Source: Allodiplogaster sudhausi
Lineage: Eukaryota; Nematoda; Chromadorea; Rhabditida; Diplogasteridae
Direction: 5' to 3'
NCBI GenBank assembly: GCA_945643635.1
Contig: CALZFC010000033.1
Location: forward strand, 2,287,001 to 2,351,000
Length of the DNA: 64,000 bases
Both the position numbers and the translations under genes were made by a program. The notes beneath the pieces are model-generated. The model was not told the DNA's origin. It worked only from the letters and a program-made list of their open reading frames with translations, and ran no database searches. Position 1 is the stretch's first letter. Each line of letters opens with the position of its first letter. Of the stretch, positions 11,743 to 23,600 are shown one piece after another.

Positions 11743-11835
11743 TGTGTTAGCCTTTTCAGCGGAAAGTATGTATATACTTTCGCAATACAGCGACAAGGAG
11801 ACAGAGCACAACTCTCACGACAGAGCGAGAAACAA

Positions 11836-11892
<57 letters not shown>

Positions 11893-12327
11893 GGACGAAA
11901 CGAGAGGGATAGAAGAGAGGGAAGAGAGAGAGAAAGAGAGACGAGAGAGAGAGAGGAAAGACTATGATTATGACGACAAGAATAGACCACCAGAACGTGT
12001 GATATACGAAAAGGCACGTAAATGGCTGTTACAGTGCATGGTATGAACTGAGTTGTGCCGAAGGACGACTAGCCAGTGCAGTGGCCTCTTCCTAACTCAT
12101 TCTTCAACATCTGAAACTATGTGGATGATCTATGGTGATCTCAGCTTTAACATCCAAGCACTGGTTGGACGTTGTCTACGAATCTATCAGCGAGTCAATT
12201 GTTGACTTATTGCATAGGAAAGAAGCGTGTTGTCTAAAAGCTCCGACACACAATAACAACATTCTGATAGCTCGCTCGCTTCCACTCTTCTGTCACTCTG
12301 TCTCTCCTCTTTCTGTGTGCTCTCTCT
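11743..12327. other. Intergenic with (GA)n tract
   Basis: A (GA)n tract at about 11840-11955. Nothing else recognised between the convergent Ly6-like and thiamine pyrophosphokinase genes. Confidence 0.55.
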
Positions 12328-12805
12328 TCACATCTTACTCTTCAGCTGCATCTGCATGCGAGTGGCCGGCAGCTTCATCTCAAAAGTACAAAGGACTGCG
12401 GCAGAACAACGAATGGACATCTCGTTAGATTCCATCTCGTTAGAGGTGCTGACGCAGCCTCCGAATGCCATGTCCGAGTTATCTGTTCAGACAAATTCTT
12501 ATCTCCTGCAATTCTCGGGAAAGTTTATATATACTCATATCTTTTCATCTAATGCTCACCGATAAAAAATTTTCGTGTTTCAAAATGAAAAAAAACCGTA
12601 GAGGATTTCCAAATTCGCTAAGTATCGAGTAAAGCGGTAGTAAGCTTAAGAGCAAAGTAATTATGCTATCTTCGTTTCCATAGCAGCGAACCGAGATTCC
12701 ACTTGAATCCTTTGGTCGAGACTGTCGTACGCTGCTGGCAGATTGGGATGATGCCACACACGCCAGTGCACAGAGAACGAGCCATCTCCACTTGGTGATT
12801 ACCCT

Positions 12806-12857
<52 letters not shown>

Positions 12858-14007
12858 GGAGAAAGAGTGAGAGAGAGTGAGAGAGAGACGGAGATCAAGA
12901 GGTTTCTTCCAATCTCAACCACGTTCTCGCTTCAACTCTATTCTTCTTGAAATGTTCCACCCGCCACGACAATGATTATTGTGCTTGCCTCCGGGACAAC
13001 GCAGCAGACATTCTCTCCATCGACAGCGAAGACATGAATGTCCGGCTTCTCCTTGCACATGCACACCATGGCGTTGATCACTCCCATGGTGTGGTCGAAT
13101 CTGCCGGAGAGCCCGCCCAGGACGCAGACGCGCTTCGGGGCGGACGCCTGAGCACCACGGGATGAGTCGTGTTGCTTCAATCCAGTGTACTATATTTATT
13201 CTTACTTTCAATTAATCGTTGACTTCCGTCGTATTTACATTAAAAACAGTAGCGGCAGCTGAATGAATCGACCTGGTGATTCTGGTCCTTCTTCATCTTG
13301 ATCGCGACATGCTCCAGGCACTTGTGCAGATCGGTCTTGTCCTGAGAAATTATCTATCAAATATCGAAGAACAACTTTCTGAATTTTTGAATAAAAATGT
13401 CAAATGCACTGATCAACTGCTCGTTCTTCAATACTAGGACTTTCTGAAGGGTGACCCTGCTCGACCTGGTCGGGAGTGTGTACCATCTCGCACTTGTGAG
13501 TAGAGCGAAAGAAGTCGGCGACCTCCGGCCGAATCGAATCCATGTCTCCGCTCACCATCGTCGGCGCACGGAAGGCGCCCGATCTGAACGACCGTAATCC
13601 TACGTGGTGGTGCTGGTCCCGACACGAAAGACGAGCTACCGTACTTGACTCGTTCGAAGATCAGGTTGGCGCCGCCGTCGGTGCAGCAGCGAGTGGTGGC
13701 GCTGTTCCACATCATCGCCCAGCACGGCCGCTCCGCCCCCGCCGAGCCGTTCAGCCAGATGCACGCCGAGTGAGCTGCAGAAGAAGTGGCTTGAGAATCC
13801 AGGTTCTCAACATTATGGAGCGGTACTGTATTTATGCACTCATGCTACTGTAAATCAGCTCGGTATTTTAAAAGCCCTCCAATTGACATCATGGAATTTT
13901 CGTCTTTCTTTCCCTTCCAAAAATAAACGAAATCAGCTTGCACTTGGATCGGTGAGGCACTCGATCGGACGGTAGCAGGAAGAAGAAGAGAACATCATCG
14001 TGGACAT
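12328..14007 (-). CDS. TPK1: Thiamine pyrophosphokinase
   Basis: Transfers pyrophosphate from ATP to thiamine to make thiamine diphosphate, in the cytosol. Exons: 14007-13944, 13774-13640, 13599-13466, 13341-13273, 13147-12989, 12803-12692, 12482-12328; 275 aa, in frame throughout. Family motifs appear in order: TDGGANL, VSGDMDSI, TPDQ-DKTD (split across an intron), GGLSGRFDHT, CGIIPI, STKGFKWNL, GGCVSTSN. The ATG follows a CTGCAG acceptor by about 20 bases, suggesting trans-splicing. Intron 2 is only 40 bases. Intron 5 has a GC donor (GAG|GCAAGC) and its acceptor pyrimidine tract is a (CT)n microsatellite. The usual C-terminal substrate-binding motif is kept, so the enzyme is probably active. 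The gene stands alone, about 2.7 kb downstream of the V-ATPase gene. Confidence 0.95.
12807..12850 (-). repeat. (CT)n microsatellite serving as polypyrimidine tract
   Basis: On the sense strand this runs straight into CTCAG and exon 6 of the thiamine pyrophosphokinase gene. Confidence 0.7.
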
Positions 14008-14158
14008 CGAGTGGCTAGCAAGACTTCTGCAGGCAGAGGAATGAATACGGTTTGGTGGGAAGAGAAAGAAAGAGAGTAAAGCGAGAGAGAGAGAGGAGAG
14101 AGAGAAGAAAGGGGTGGAAAGAGAGTCCATCCTCGAGAGAGCATGAGAGAGAGAGCGA

Positions 14159-14209
<51 letters not shown>

Positions 14210-15242
14210 AGAAAGAGAAGAGGAGTGGACAGGGAAGTTGGGAGAGAAATAATTTGTTTATTTTTCTTCTAGATTACATTCAAAGTTGTGAATTGAATTA
14301 GTCATCACTCTTTCAGCATGAGAAACACACTGACAATGCACCAGGAACATACAATGACGCAACTGAAAGATAGATAGAGAGAGACAGAGGGAGTGACAGA
14401 TAGTGGGAGAGAGAAAGAGAGAAAGAAAGAAAGGGAGACTGAGTGATAAGAGAGGGATAAAAGCGAAGCGGGAAGGGACGAGACAGAGAGAGGTCGAATG
14501 AGAGAACAAGAGTGCAGAGATAACAAGGATAAGAAGCTAAATCGAAAATCACAACAAGATGATGATGAGAAGAAATGAAATCAAATGACTTGCTCTAGCT
14601 TAGTTTGGTTGATAAGAAATACAAGCTGGCAAAGAGGAGAAGAATACATCGCTGCTCTGTTTTGCAGGTCATGAAAAAGTAGTAAAATGATTTCCACAAA
14701 GCTGGAAGTTGCTCGCATATTCAGGCAGGCGCATGAGCAAAGGAAGAAATGTTCTTACACTTCTTTTTCATTCTCTCTATCCATCTCTCTGACCATATCT
14801 CTCACCCTCTCTCCTCTCACCCTTTCTCTCTCACTCTCTATCCCCCCCCCCTCTCTGTCTCTCCCTCTCGCTTTCTTTGCTATCAAAGACCAACCTCAGT
14901 TCGTACTGTAATCTTGTAACAATGAAAGAGCAAAAAGCGTTGCCAGTCAGACAGGCACGGAGTGGTGAGAAAGAATAATCCAAATAGGAGAACCCTCGCT
15001 GGATATGGGGGAAGCCGAGCCGAACACTTGTCATTTTCCTCTTCTAGTTCTTTCTAGATTCGGGCTCCCTTTTATAGTCGGCCAGCAGAGGCGACAAAAC
15101 AAATTAAGGACGCAACAAAATATCAGAAGAATCACCCCAACTGATAAGAGATCTCTCCGTTTCTCTAGAAAGGCCATTTTTTGCTGCAAGCAGCGCATAA
15201 ACATCCGATCAAGGAATACCTTCTAGTGGAAGAAAGCGAGCG

Positions 15243-15291
<49 letters not shown>

Positions 15292-16683
15292 AAAGAGAGA
15301 GGCAGAGAAGAGAGAGAGGCTGAGAAGTCGAAAGAAGTGAAAACACAGAACGAGATGGATACCGGCAGAGGAGACAGCAGCGGTTAGTTCCCTGGCTGTG
15401 TGAGTGGGGAATGGGTGCAGAAATGTTATCGTTAGAACGCAAGATGGCCAAGGAGGTCAAAGAGAGAGAGTGAGAGAGGGGGATAGACAAGTCAGAGACA
15501 GGGTGGAGAGAGATAGAAATGAAACCTGCATTGCCATGCTGCTGAGTGGCCAAAGAGAGGCAGAAACCGAGTAGCAACTGCAGCCATTTTCCATGTGACT
15601 CCCTTGCAATCTTTTCACAACTAATGAACCCATTCTCCCCCCTCTCTCGTTACACTCAACCCTGAATATATTTACCGCTGCTCCTTGCCTGTCCTTCCAC
15701 TTTCTCGTACTCTGGCCTGGAGAACTCCCTTTTCCACAACCCGTAGCCCTCTTCTTTCTTTGTTGACCTCTTATAATATGGTATTCCGACGCAATCCCCC
15801 TGCTCTCTCTTCCCAGTCCAAATCCCACCACTGCCAGACCCCCTCGATACCACTTCTTTGCATGGCCGATGTGCCAAAACAGTTAAGAACGAACACGGGG
15901 ACTGCCAGAACAGTCTTTATTTTCCACAACAGGACTCTGCCATCGAGATAATCAGTATCCTCTGCGCTGACAGGGGGCAGAGTTCTCGAACTGATAAGAG
16001 TTCTTCGGGATGAGAAAGCAAACGGCGTCCCAACCACATTTCTGCTTCCTCTCACTAGTCTTTTTTGACCTTTCTTTTTCTTTCCACAACCTACCTTATC
16101 TACTAAATAAATAAAATAAAACAAAGCATCTAAAATTACGTAGTGCGGGAAGTTATTTTAGCTGGAGCATCTAATTCAAAAGCATTGACACAAGATATTT
16201 TCTCTGTCATCAGTGTTACCATTGGGGAATAAATAAATAATCTTCAATATGCATTTGAATACAGCAGTCTTACATTAAAATCAACAGCACAAGAAAGGGA
16301 AATGGTCTACCTTGTTGACAGCTTCTACTGAAGAGATAGGTAACATCAAGTGGATAAAACACCTGCTAGTTAGAATAATAGACAGTAATAACGAAGCGAG
16401 AATTGGCAAAGATGCATATAGAAACAGACAAATGTATGGTCTGAACACTTTTAGAGCTCTCTGGTAAGCGTAAGCATATCTACTCGGGAGGGAAATTCAA
16501 AGAGAATTAAAAGTATGTGACAAGTTCGGATGGCAGTTAGCTCTAGTCTAGAAGGAATCAACTTACAGTTATTTAGCGCAAAATGCATGTGTCGATCTCT
16601 CACCTCGTTTCCTTCTCCGATTTTTTCTCTCTCTCTCTCGCTCTCTCTCTTATCTCTCGTCTCCTCTGTTCCCTCCTTCCTTC
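14008..16683. other. Intergenic with (GA)n/(CT)n tracts; no gene recognised
   Basis: Purine or pyrimidine tracts at 14070-14235, 14365-14445, 15240-15320, 15460-15520 and 16625-16680. The 14.7-15.1 and 15.7-16.1 kb parts have short open frames on both strands, but none has a recognisable domain or a convincing splice pattern. ACTGATAAG-like sites at 15138 and 15974 could be GATA-factor sites but are too short to trust. Confidence 0.5.
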
Positions 16684-17029
16684 CTATGCCTGCGTCTCCT
16701 CTGCCCCGCGTTCTTCCGCGAGAATCTTGTCAAAAGAGAAGGGAGCAAAGGCATATCCTTGGCCGCCATAGAACTTCGACTGGAATTCGACCCTGTAAAA
16801 GTATATTTTCATGCTAGAAGTCGTCTTAAATAAGCCACCAAAACTCAAAAAAAAACGTCGGGGGAAGTAACAGGCACCCTTTTTGATGAGGTTTGCCTCG
16901 CGCCCACATAATTAATTTTAATAAAAATTCAACGCGGCACCGCTAATTTCCCCAAGGTTTACCCCTTTTGATAGTAGAAAAGGATACTCATGGTCAGCCT
17001 CTCCTCTCTTTACCTGCATCTCTCTCTAT

Positions 17030-17073
<44 letters not shown>

Positions 17074-20000
17074 TACCAGTGCAAACGAAGTGCGTGAAGG
17101 AAGGCAGAAAGGCCCTCCATGAGCACGAGAATAAAGATGGAGAGGAAGAAGAAGATGAAGAACAGCACGTATCTGTGTGCAAAGGAGAAATAATAAAATA
17201 AAGACTACAGATTTTAAGGACGTGTCCGAGTCTATATAAAAAAAAAATCATATAAGAAACATAAATTAAAAAGATATCACCAAAGTTGTAAAAGCATAAG
17301 AATCACGGTATTTCGTTTAACGTTTCAACAGTCAAAAATAACTAAGAACTAACAGGGTGATAGCACCGAGATATCCGTCAAAAATGAAAGACTTCCTGAA
17401 GACCATGGTCCACAGCACGTCAGAAAGCTCTGCAACAACCATCTCTTTTCAGTTCAGTCTCTACTTTAAATATAGTAGCTTTCCTTCAACTTGGATTTTG
17501 CAGCAACAACACATTTGTAGACTCCTGAACTAAATTCAATTTTTATTCTAACTCAAAAATGTAAGTAGAGTTCCATACATTTCATTTTGCATGATTTCAT
17601 GTAATTAATAAAAATAAAAATAAACAAAGATAATGCAACTGACGCGCATGGGCAAGGGAGAGGGCCCAAAGACGGAGATAAGAAGCAGTGTGAGAGATGC
17701 AGCCGAGGGCGAATTCGATCGTGTGAATTGCTTGATACACCATCACATCTCCCATGTCGAGCTGAAGAGGGCGAGACTTCATTACAAGCACCTTTCAGTC
17801 TATTTCATGCCCAATAGAGTTCCCTCGCCATCTCATTCACTTACTCGGCTCTTGAATTAACCATAAGAAGTGTATCCTACCAAAGCTAAACCAAACCAAT
17901 GTCTATGACATCCCTATTCTCTACAGTAATCTGCCCACTAACCGGCCCATCTCCATGGCCATGACCTCCACCGGCTGGCTTCGGCTCGTGATGAATGACT
18001 TCTGCCGCGGAGTCAGAGTCGCCGTTCATGTCGGCACGGACACTCTGAGAATGAGAGGAAATGTCAACTAAGCACTCAACGCACCACACACCAAAAAGCA
18101 TGCACTCGCCCACCGCACTAGAATTTGAATATCAAGTAATAAATGCATAAAAGTTTCAAACAAATATATTTTTTAAAGTAAATATTCGAATTCCAGGTCG
18201 GTAAGCACAAACAGAGGCCATTACTCCACACAGGCGTCCCCATTCATAGCACCACCACCAATAACACAGCTACCATTCTCCCAATGGGTGATGAAACTTA
18301 AAGAGTATTGCACAACGGAATGTGTGTTAGCAACAGAGAATTTAAGAGAAAGGACATTAACAAAACGGCCGGAACACCATTCCAATCGGTGAAGACATCA
18401 AATAAACAACGGAGTGGCTCCAAAGAACATTCAATCTTTTCGAGATATTTAATGCAAAGTTATATTCATTTCATAAAAAAGAGAAAGGATTGAATGAGCT
18501 TTAACGCATGCAGGATTCAAGGAATGAGATTCTCTGAGTGGGAGTGCCATTCAGTGTACTAACTATGCGCTCCAAGCCATTCTTTCATTTGTTAAATCTA
18601 GATGAAAAATCCCCCTAGCCAATTGCCTAAAACCGCTTATCATTTATCTACCACTGATCTCAATAATGACCCACTATCACCGAGCCATTAAAAGTTTATT
18701 TTATACGGGGCGAGTAGAATCACATAAAAAATCCTTCGAGACTCGATAGTAAGCCACAAAGAATTCCTGCGCCGTTACAGTACCCAAAAGCTATCCTCCG
18801 CCGTTACAGTAACCCCAAGCAACTTGAAGACCGAAACAATCGCTAAGGGACCTCGTGCGGACGCGAGCGTTCACGTTGCCAAATGAAGAATGGCTTGGCG
18901 AGCAGCATAATCGGCACTTGGACGACGGCCACCACCACCAGAACGATCTCAACCGTCCCCTGCAAACAGCCACGAAACACTATACAGACACACACCGGCA
19001 AGCATTCTACGTGGATACTGTAGCATCCCTCTTTTGGAGACAACTCAAAGCCTAATCAATGCGCCGGTGTTGATGTCTGTGTTGTGTAGCAGGCAGCAGG
19101 AGGCGATTCGTGGAGCAGGCGAACGAGAGACAGCACCAGCACCACCCAACAACAGTAGAGAGAGGGGGGGGGGGGACAGGAGACAGCCGTCCACCATGCG
19201 AGGGGCCAGCAGGGACTGACGAGTTGTTGGTGGCCAGAGGAACGGCGTTGCTTCTCTCCTTTCCATAGCATGTATGGCTTGCCGAGAAGCATGACAGGGA
19301 TGCACGCCATGGCGATCAGCACGAAGAGTGTTTCGAAGAATGACTAGGGCCGCATTTTAAGGGCATTCAAATATATTCATAAATATACCAACTTCTTCAT
19401 GAAAAGAAAATAAACGTGAAATAAGAGAGAAGTTCCCTCGAGTACCTGTCCAGGATACCACAGATTAAGGGAGCATCCATATGACGGATTTCCGTCCTTG
19501 TCCACGAAGCCAGAATCACGACTCTAAGAATCAGAAAAATATAAATAGCAGCACACTCCAACAATTCCACAAAGACATTCACTGGATATTCAAGAGATAA
19601 AGAGGATAATGAAATGAATGATTGATAAACAATATATCTCTCGAAATTGAGAAGAGAGACTGGTAATCGAAAGACGAATGCAAACCTTCATCATGAACAT
19701 GTTGATCAACCCAATGAGCAGAGAGGGGGCGCAGACCGAACCCGGGTACTTGTTGCCCAGAATGCTCTCAGCTGGCTGAAAGAAATTAGTAATTTATTTA
19801 TCGACATCAAATTAATTTGAATGTCGACAGTACAATTATTTCAGTATAATTAGGGAAAATGAGAGAAAAATAAAAAAAAGAACCGGCGTAAAAGGATATA
19901 TGATCTAGAAATGAAATAAAACATATAATTTTTCTAATGCCCCCAACATAATGAGTAAATTGGCAACCTTTAGTAGGAAAAAAGGTTATTTAGGTTTCTA

Positions 20001-20631
20001 TGTTTAACAAAAAAATAAAGGTAAAAAATAATTTACTCTTACCGCAGCTTGAAAGAAGATCCATTTGGCAAGGATTTGCAAGCAGAGATACATGAAAATA
20101 CAGCCGAGGAAGAGCATTTGGGGGATGAACATGAACTTGATGTCGAGATCCGAGTGGAAGTATCTTAATGAATGCAACTTCGCTTATCTTATTTCAGGTT
20201 CCTGCCATAGTATTTTTTCTCTATTCTTTCTGAACCACATTAAGAGTTTGCTCCCTGGAATAGGATGAGCTGCTAATCAATTGCAACCTGTAGTTGTGCA
20301 GAGAGAGCATGACACCAAAAGTCATCTGAGAAATGCCAAGGATGATCGAAGCCTTCATCTTCATCGAGTTCAGGAAGTTGAGTTTGTTTGTCTCGGCCAA
20401 ATTCCATACTGGATCCACGCCCACTGGGTACGGGGCACCCTGAAGAAGAAATTGATAACTCCATTCTAGCAAGGCTAATAAAACACTTCTTAACCTTGTA
20501 ATAAAATCATGTAATACTGTGCAAAAGGGGCCGAAATGAAACACATTTCCACTTGAATGTTTTTGACCAGTGGAAATTAACATTTATAACATAACAAACC
20601 TGAATTAACTCAAATGGAAAACAGGTGAACA

Positions 20632-20679
<48 letters not shown>

Positions 20680-23600
20680 GAAAGTGAGAGAAGTTAAAAT
20701 GAAAAAAAAAGAAAATGTGCAAACCGCATAGCCTTTCTCCGGAATAATCATCAGGCTGCTCTCAGGATTTGATGTCGCGAGAACCTCATGATCAATCGTA
20801 TTTTGCCACGAAGAGCCGAAGAGATTGAAAGATTTGCTGCAAAGAGAAATATTAAGGAAATTAAGACGAGAGATACAAGGAGTTCAGTTCATATCCATAG
20901 CACATTTCAGAACTGCTAAGAATGAATCACCTGAACACGTCATTGTACACAATTCCAGTGTAGATCGAGAAGATGCCCATCAAGAAAATCACGTAGCGAC
21001 CGCCGAAGAATGTTTGGAAAATCTACAAGCAAATCAATGATTCTTTGTATCTCAAACATGACAAGGTTTCTTGATAAATGAAGTTGACGGCTGATTAATA
21101 TCAAATCAGGAAACTGTTAAAAACAAGTTCCCTAGTAGGCAAAAATATAGGAGTAGCCAACGATTAAGTTTGTCTACATCTCTTAGTCTTGAAATTATTC
21201 ATTAATGATATTCTTCCGATCTGTCGCCTCTCTCTCCTCTTAATCTTTCTTCTTTCCCTCACCTCATCCTTGATCCGGGCAGCCTCGAGCTGCTTCTCCT
21301 TGAGAATGAAGAAGATGGCCGCGAGTAGCATGATGGAGCCGTGGCCGAGATCTCCGAACATCACGGCGAAGAGGAAGGGGAACGTGATCATCGTGTATGG
21401 AGCTAAAGCACTTCTTCTTAATTATGCCGCAATCAGAGAGACAAAGCGTGGTCCGAGGGAGGGTCCAACAAAAGTGGGTGGGTAAGATCTTCGAATGCCT
21501 CAAAAATAGGTGGTTAAGCCAAAACTGTACTTTTTCGTAAAAAAAAGGGTGGGTATGCCAAAAATTCGAATTTTCGGGTCTCAAAAACTGCGTCAAGCGC
21601 ATACAAAAATATATAAGACGAATAGAAGCAAAGGGAGTGGTAGACGTTAAGGATCCTCAACATCAAATAAGGAAATTTGCTTGCAGATAACCCAAAATGG
21701 AACAGGAAAATACATGGAAATAAAATGGTATCCATTAAAAACTATTTCTCATGAGTGCTCTGGTGAAGGATAAAAGCGTTCAACTGAATATGAAAAGATC
21801 TCAGTTGTAATTGACTCTGCATTCACTGACCCGGATTGATCTCTCGGTAGGTCGCAATTCCATATGCGTCCACAATGTTCTGGAAGCCGACCGTGTACTT
21901 GTTCGTCTTGTTGTATGTGGGCGGCGCCTCTGATGTTTCCATTCGATTAAGAATTGACGGGACCGTGCTGCCGCTCTCCTCCTGAAGAGAATCACACGAA
22001 ATGATCCAATTCTTCGCTTCTTCATCTCTCTTTCATTCTCCACTCTCTTCTGGATCGTACCGATCCCCTCTGGAGTGACATGCGAATCTTGTCGATGTCC
22101 GAGGTGGGACACCAGCATTCCGCGATCAGACACTTCTGGGTGACGTCGATGTTGAAGAGGTTCAGTGTGTGGTAGATCGACTTGATCTTCCGCACCTTCG
22201 TCAGCCACATTCGCACGTTCTTCGAGGCTGCCACCTGAGAAAACAGATATCTTAGAAATGGATGTATACTGCCTGTTTTAATACACACAAAAATAACGGT
22301 ACACAAGAAATTCCTTGCATTAGGAGGATCTGCAATGCATGTACAAAAACATGCCCACAAGAGAGCTCATACGCTTTCAAATGTTGTCCATGCTGTTTCA
22401 CGAAGTCAGGAAAAGCGTTATGATAGCATGGATTAAAATGAGAATTCCTTACCAAGACTCGATGTCGATGATCCTGGGTTTGTCCAAGAACCGTCCTGAG
22501 ATCTTCGATCCTTGTCATCACTCCGATTGCCATCTCCCTTCTCTCGGCCGGAGTATCCGGGCAGGGGTACAGAGTTGCGCGGAAGCTCAAGTGGTAGTAG
22601 TAAAGGAACTAAGTTAAAGGAATATAGAAGTAGAATGATAGTTTCTTTTAAATAAACTCAATAAATACCCGACTGTAACACTCATTCAGGGTAGTCTAAG
22701 CAAAACGCTCAGTTAGTTATTCTCAAAATGACACGAAGTTCCTACCCTTCGCATATCTTCTTGACCTTCGTCTTGAGTTGTTCGCCTTGGAAGAAGATGA
22801 TGAACACGGCTTTGTTCACTGGCTCGCCCTGAAGATACAGATGCATGGTTATTCAAACAAACCTTGTTTACATGGTAAGACAAGCCAAAATAAATCTGTT
22901 AACCTAATCAATATTCACTAATAGCAACATCAGAACCGACCGTCTGGGTGTCGTTGAGAACATCGTCAATCTCCGACTGCCTCAGGAAGACATTTCCTCG
23001 GCATGCACGCCAGAGAAGCCGTTCAAATGCAGGAAGGCGTTCCCGCTGAATCACTCCTGCCACGAACCTGAGCAGCAAACACCGATTTTGGAGGGAAGAC
23101 CAATTATTTGTTGTGATCACAGTATCTTGCACGTTCTCAAGTAGGCACAATACTTGTACACCACGCTTGCTGACATCGAAACATTCTACCTCATGCATCA
23201 TCAAAATAAACGGAATGTGTTTCTCTTCTCCTAAAAGTGCTCGTTCTCCCTGAATCATGGTCTTAGTGGCCGGCTACCGTAGCTGCAGTTTGAGAGGTGC
23301 GGCGGCGTCCATATGCTCGGGGTTGGCGCCCGTGTCGTCGTGCTGAAGAACCTCAGCGGCGTGCTCGGCTTCGTGTTGCTGGGATCACGTCATTTTAAAG
23401 GGGCATCAATAGAGGAGGGAAACTTGAAAACGATGAAACAATGAATGCTCTCAACCCAACACACTACGTCATGTAATCACTTGACGGAACAGAGAACCAC
23501 ATTAGATCATTAAAGGATCTGAAGCTGATCACAATCTGGGTATCCTTGCAAGGGAAGGGAAGGTCTGGCTGCAGGAAGTGAGGAGTGAGATGCAAAGGTG

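Noticed and set aside
13434..13715. Continuous 93-codon frame through thiamine pyrophosphokinase exons 2-3
   Set aside because: It loses the SGDMDS motif; splicing out 40 bases restores the family sequence.
15138..15147. GATA-factor sites (CTGATAAG) near 15.1, 15.97, 32.8 and 47.6 kb
   Set aside because: Short motif, scattered, not clearly tied to promoters.
15771..16124. 117-codon minus-strand frame
   Set aside because: No domain, no splice or start support, atypical composition.
12328..16792. Operon of V-ATPase a and thiamine pyrophosphokinase
   Set aside because: Same strand, but about 2.7 kb apart, far more than the short spacing of nematode operons.
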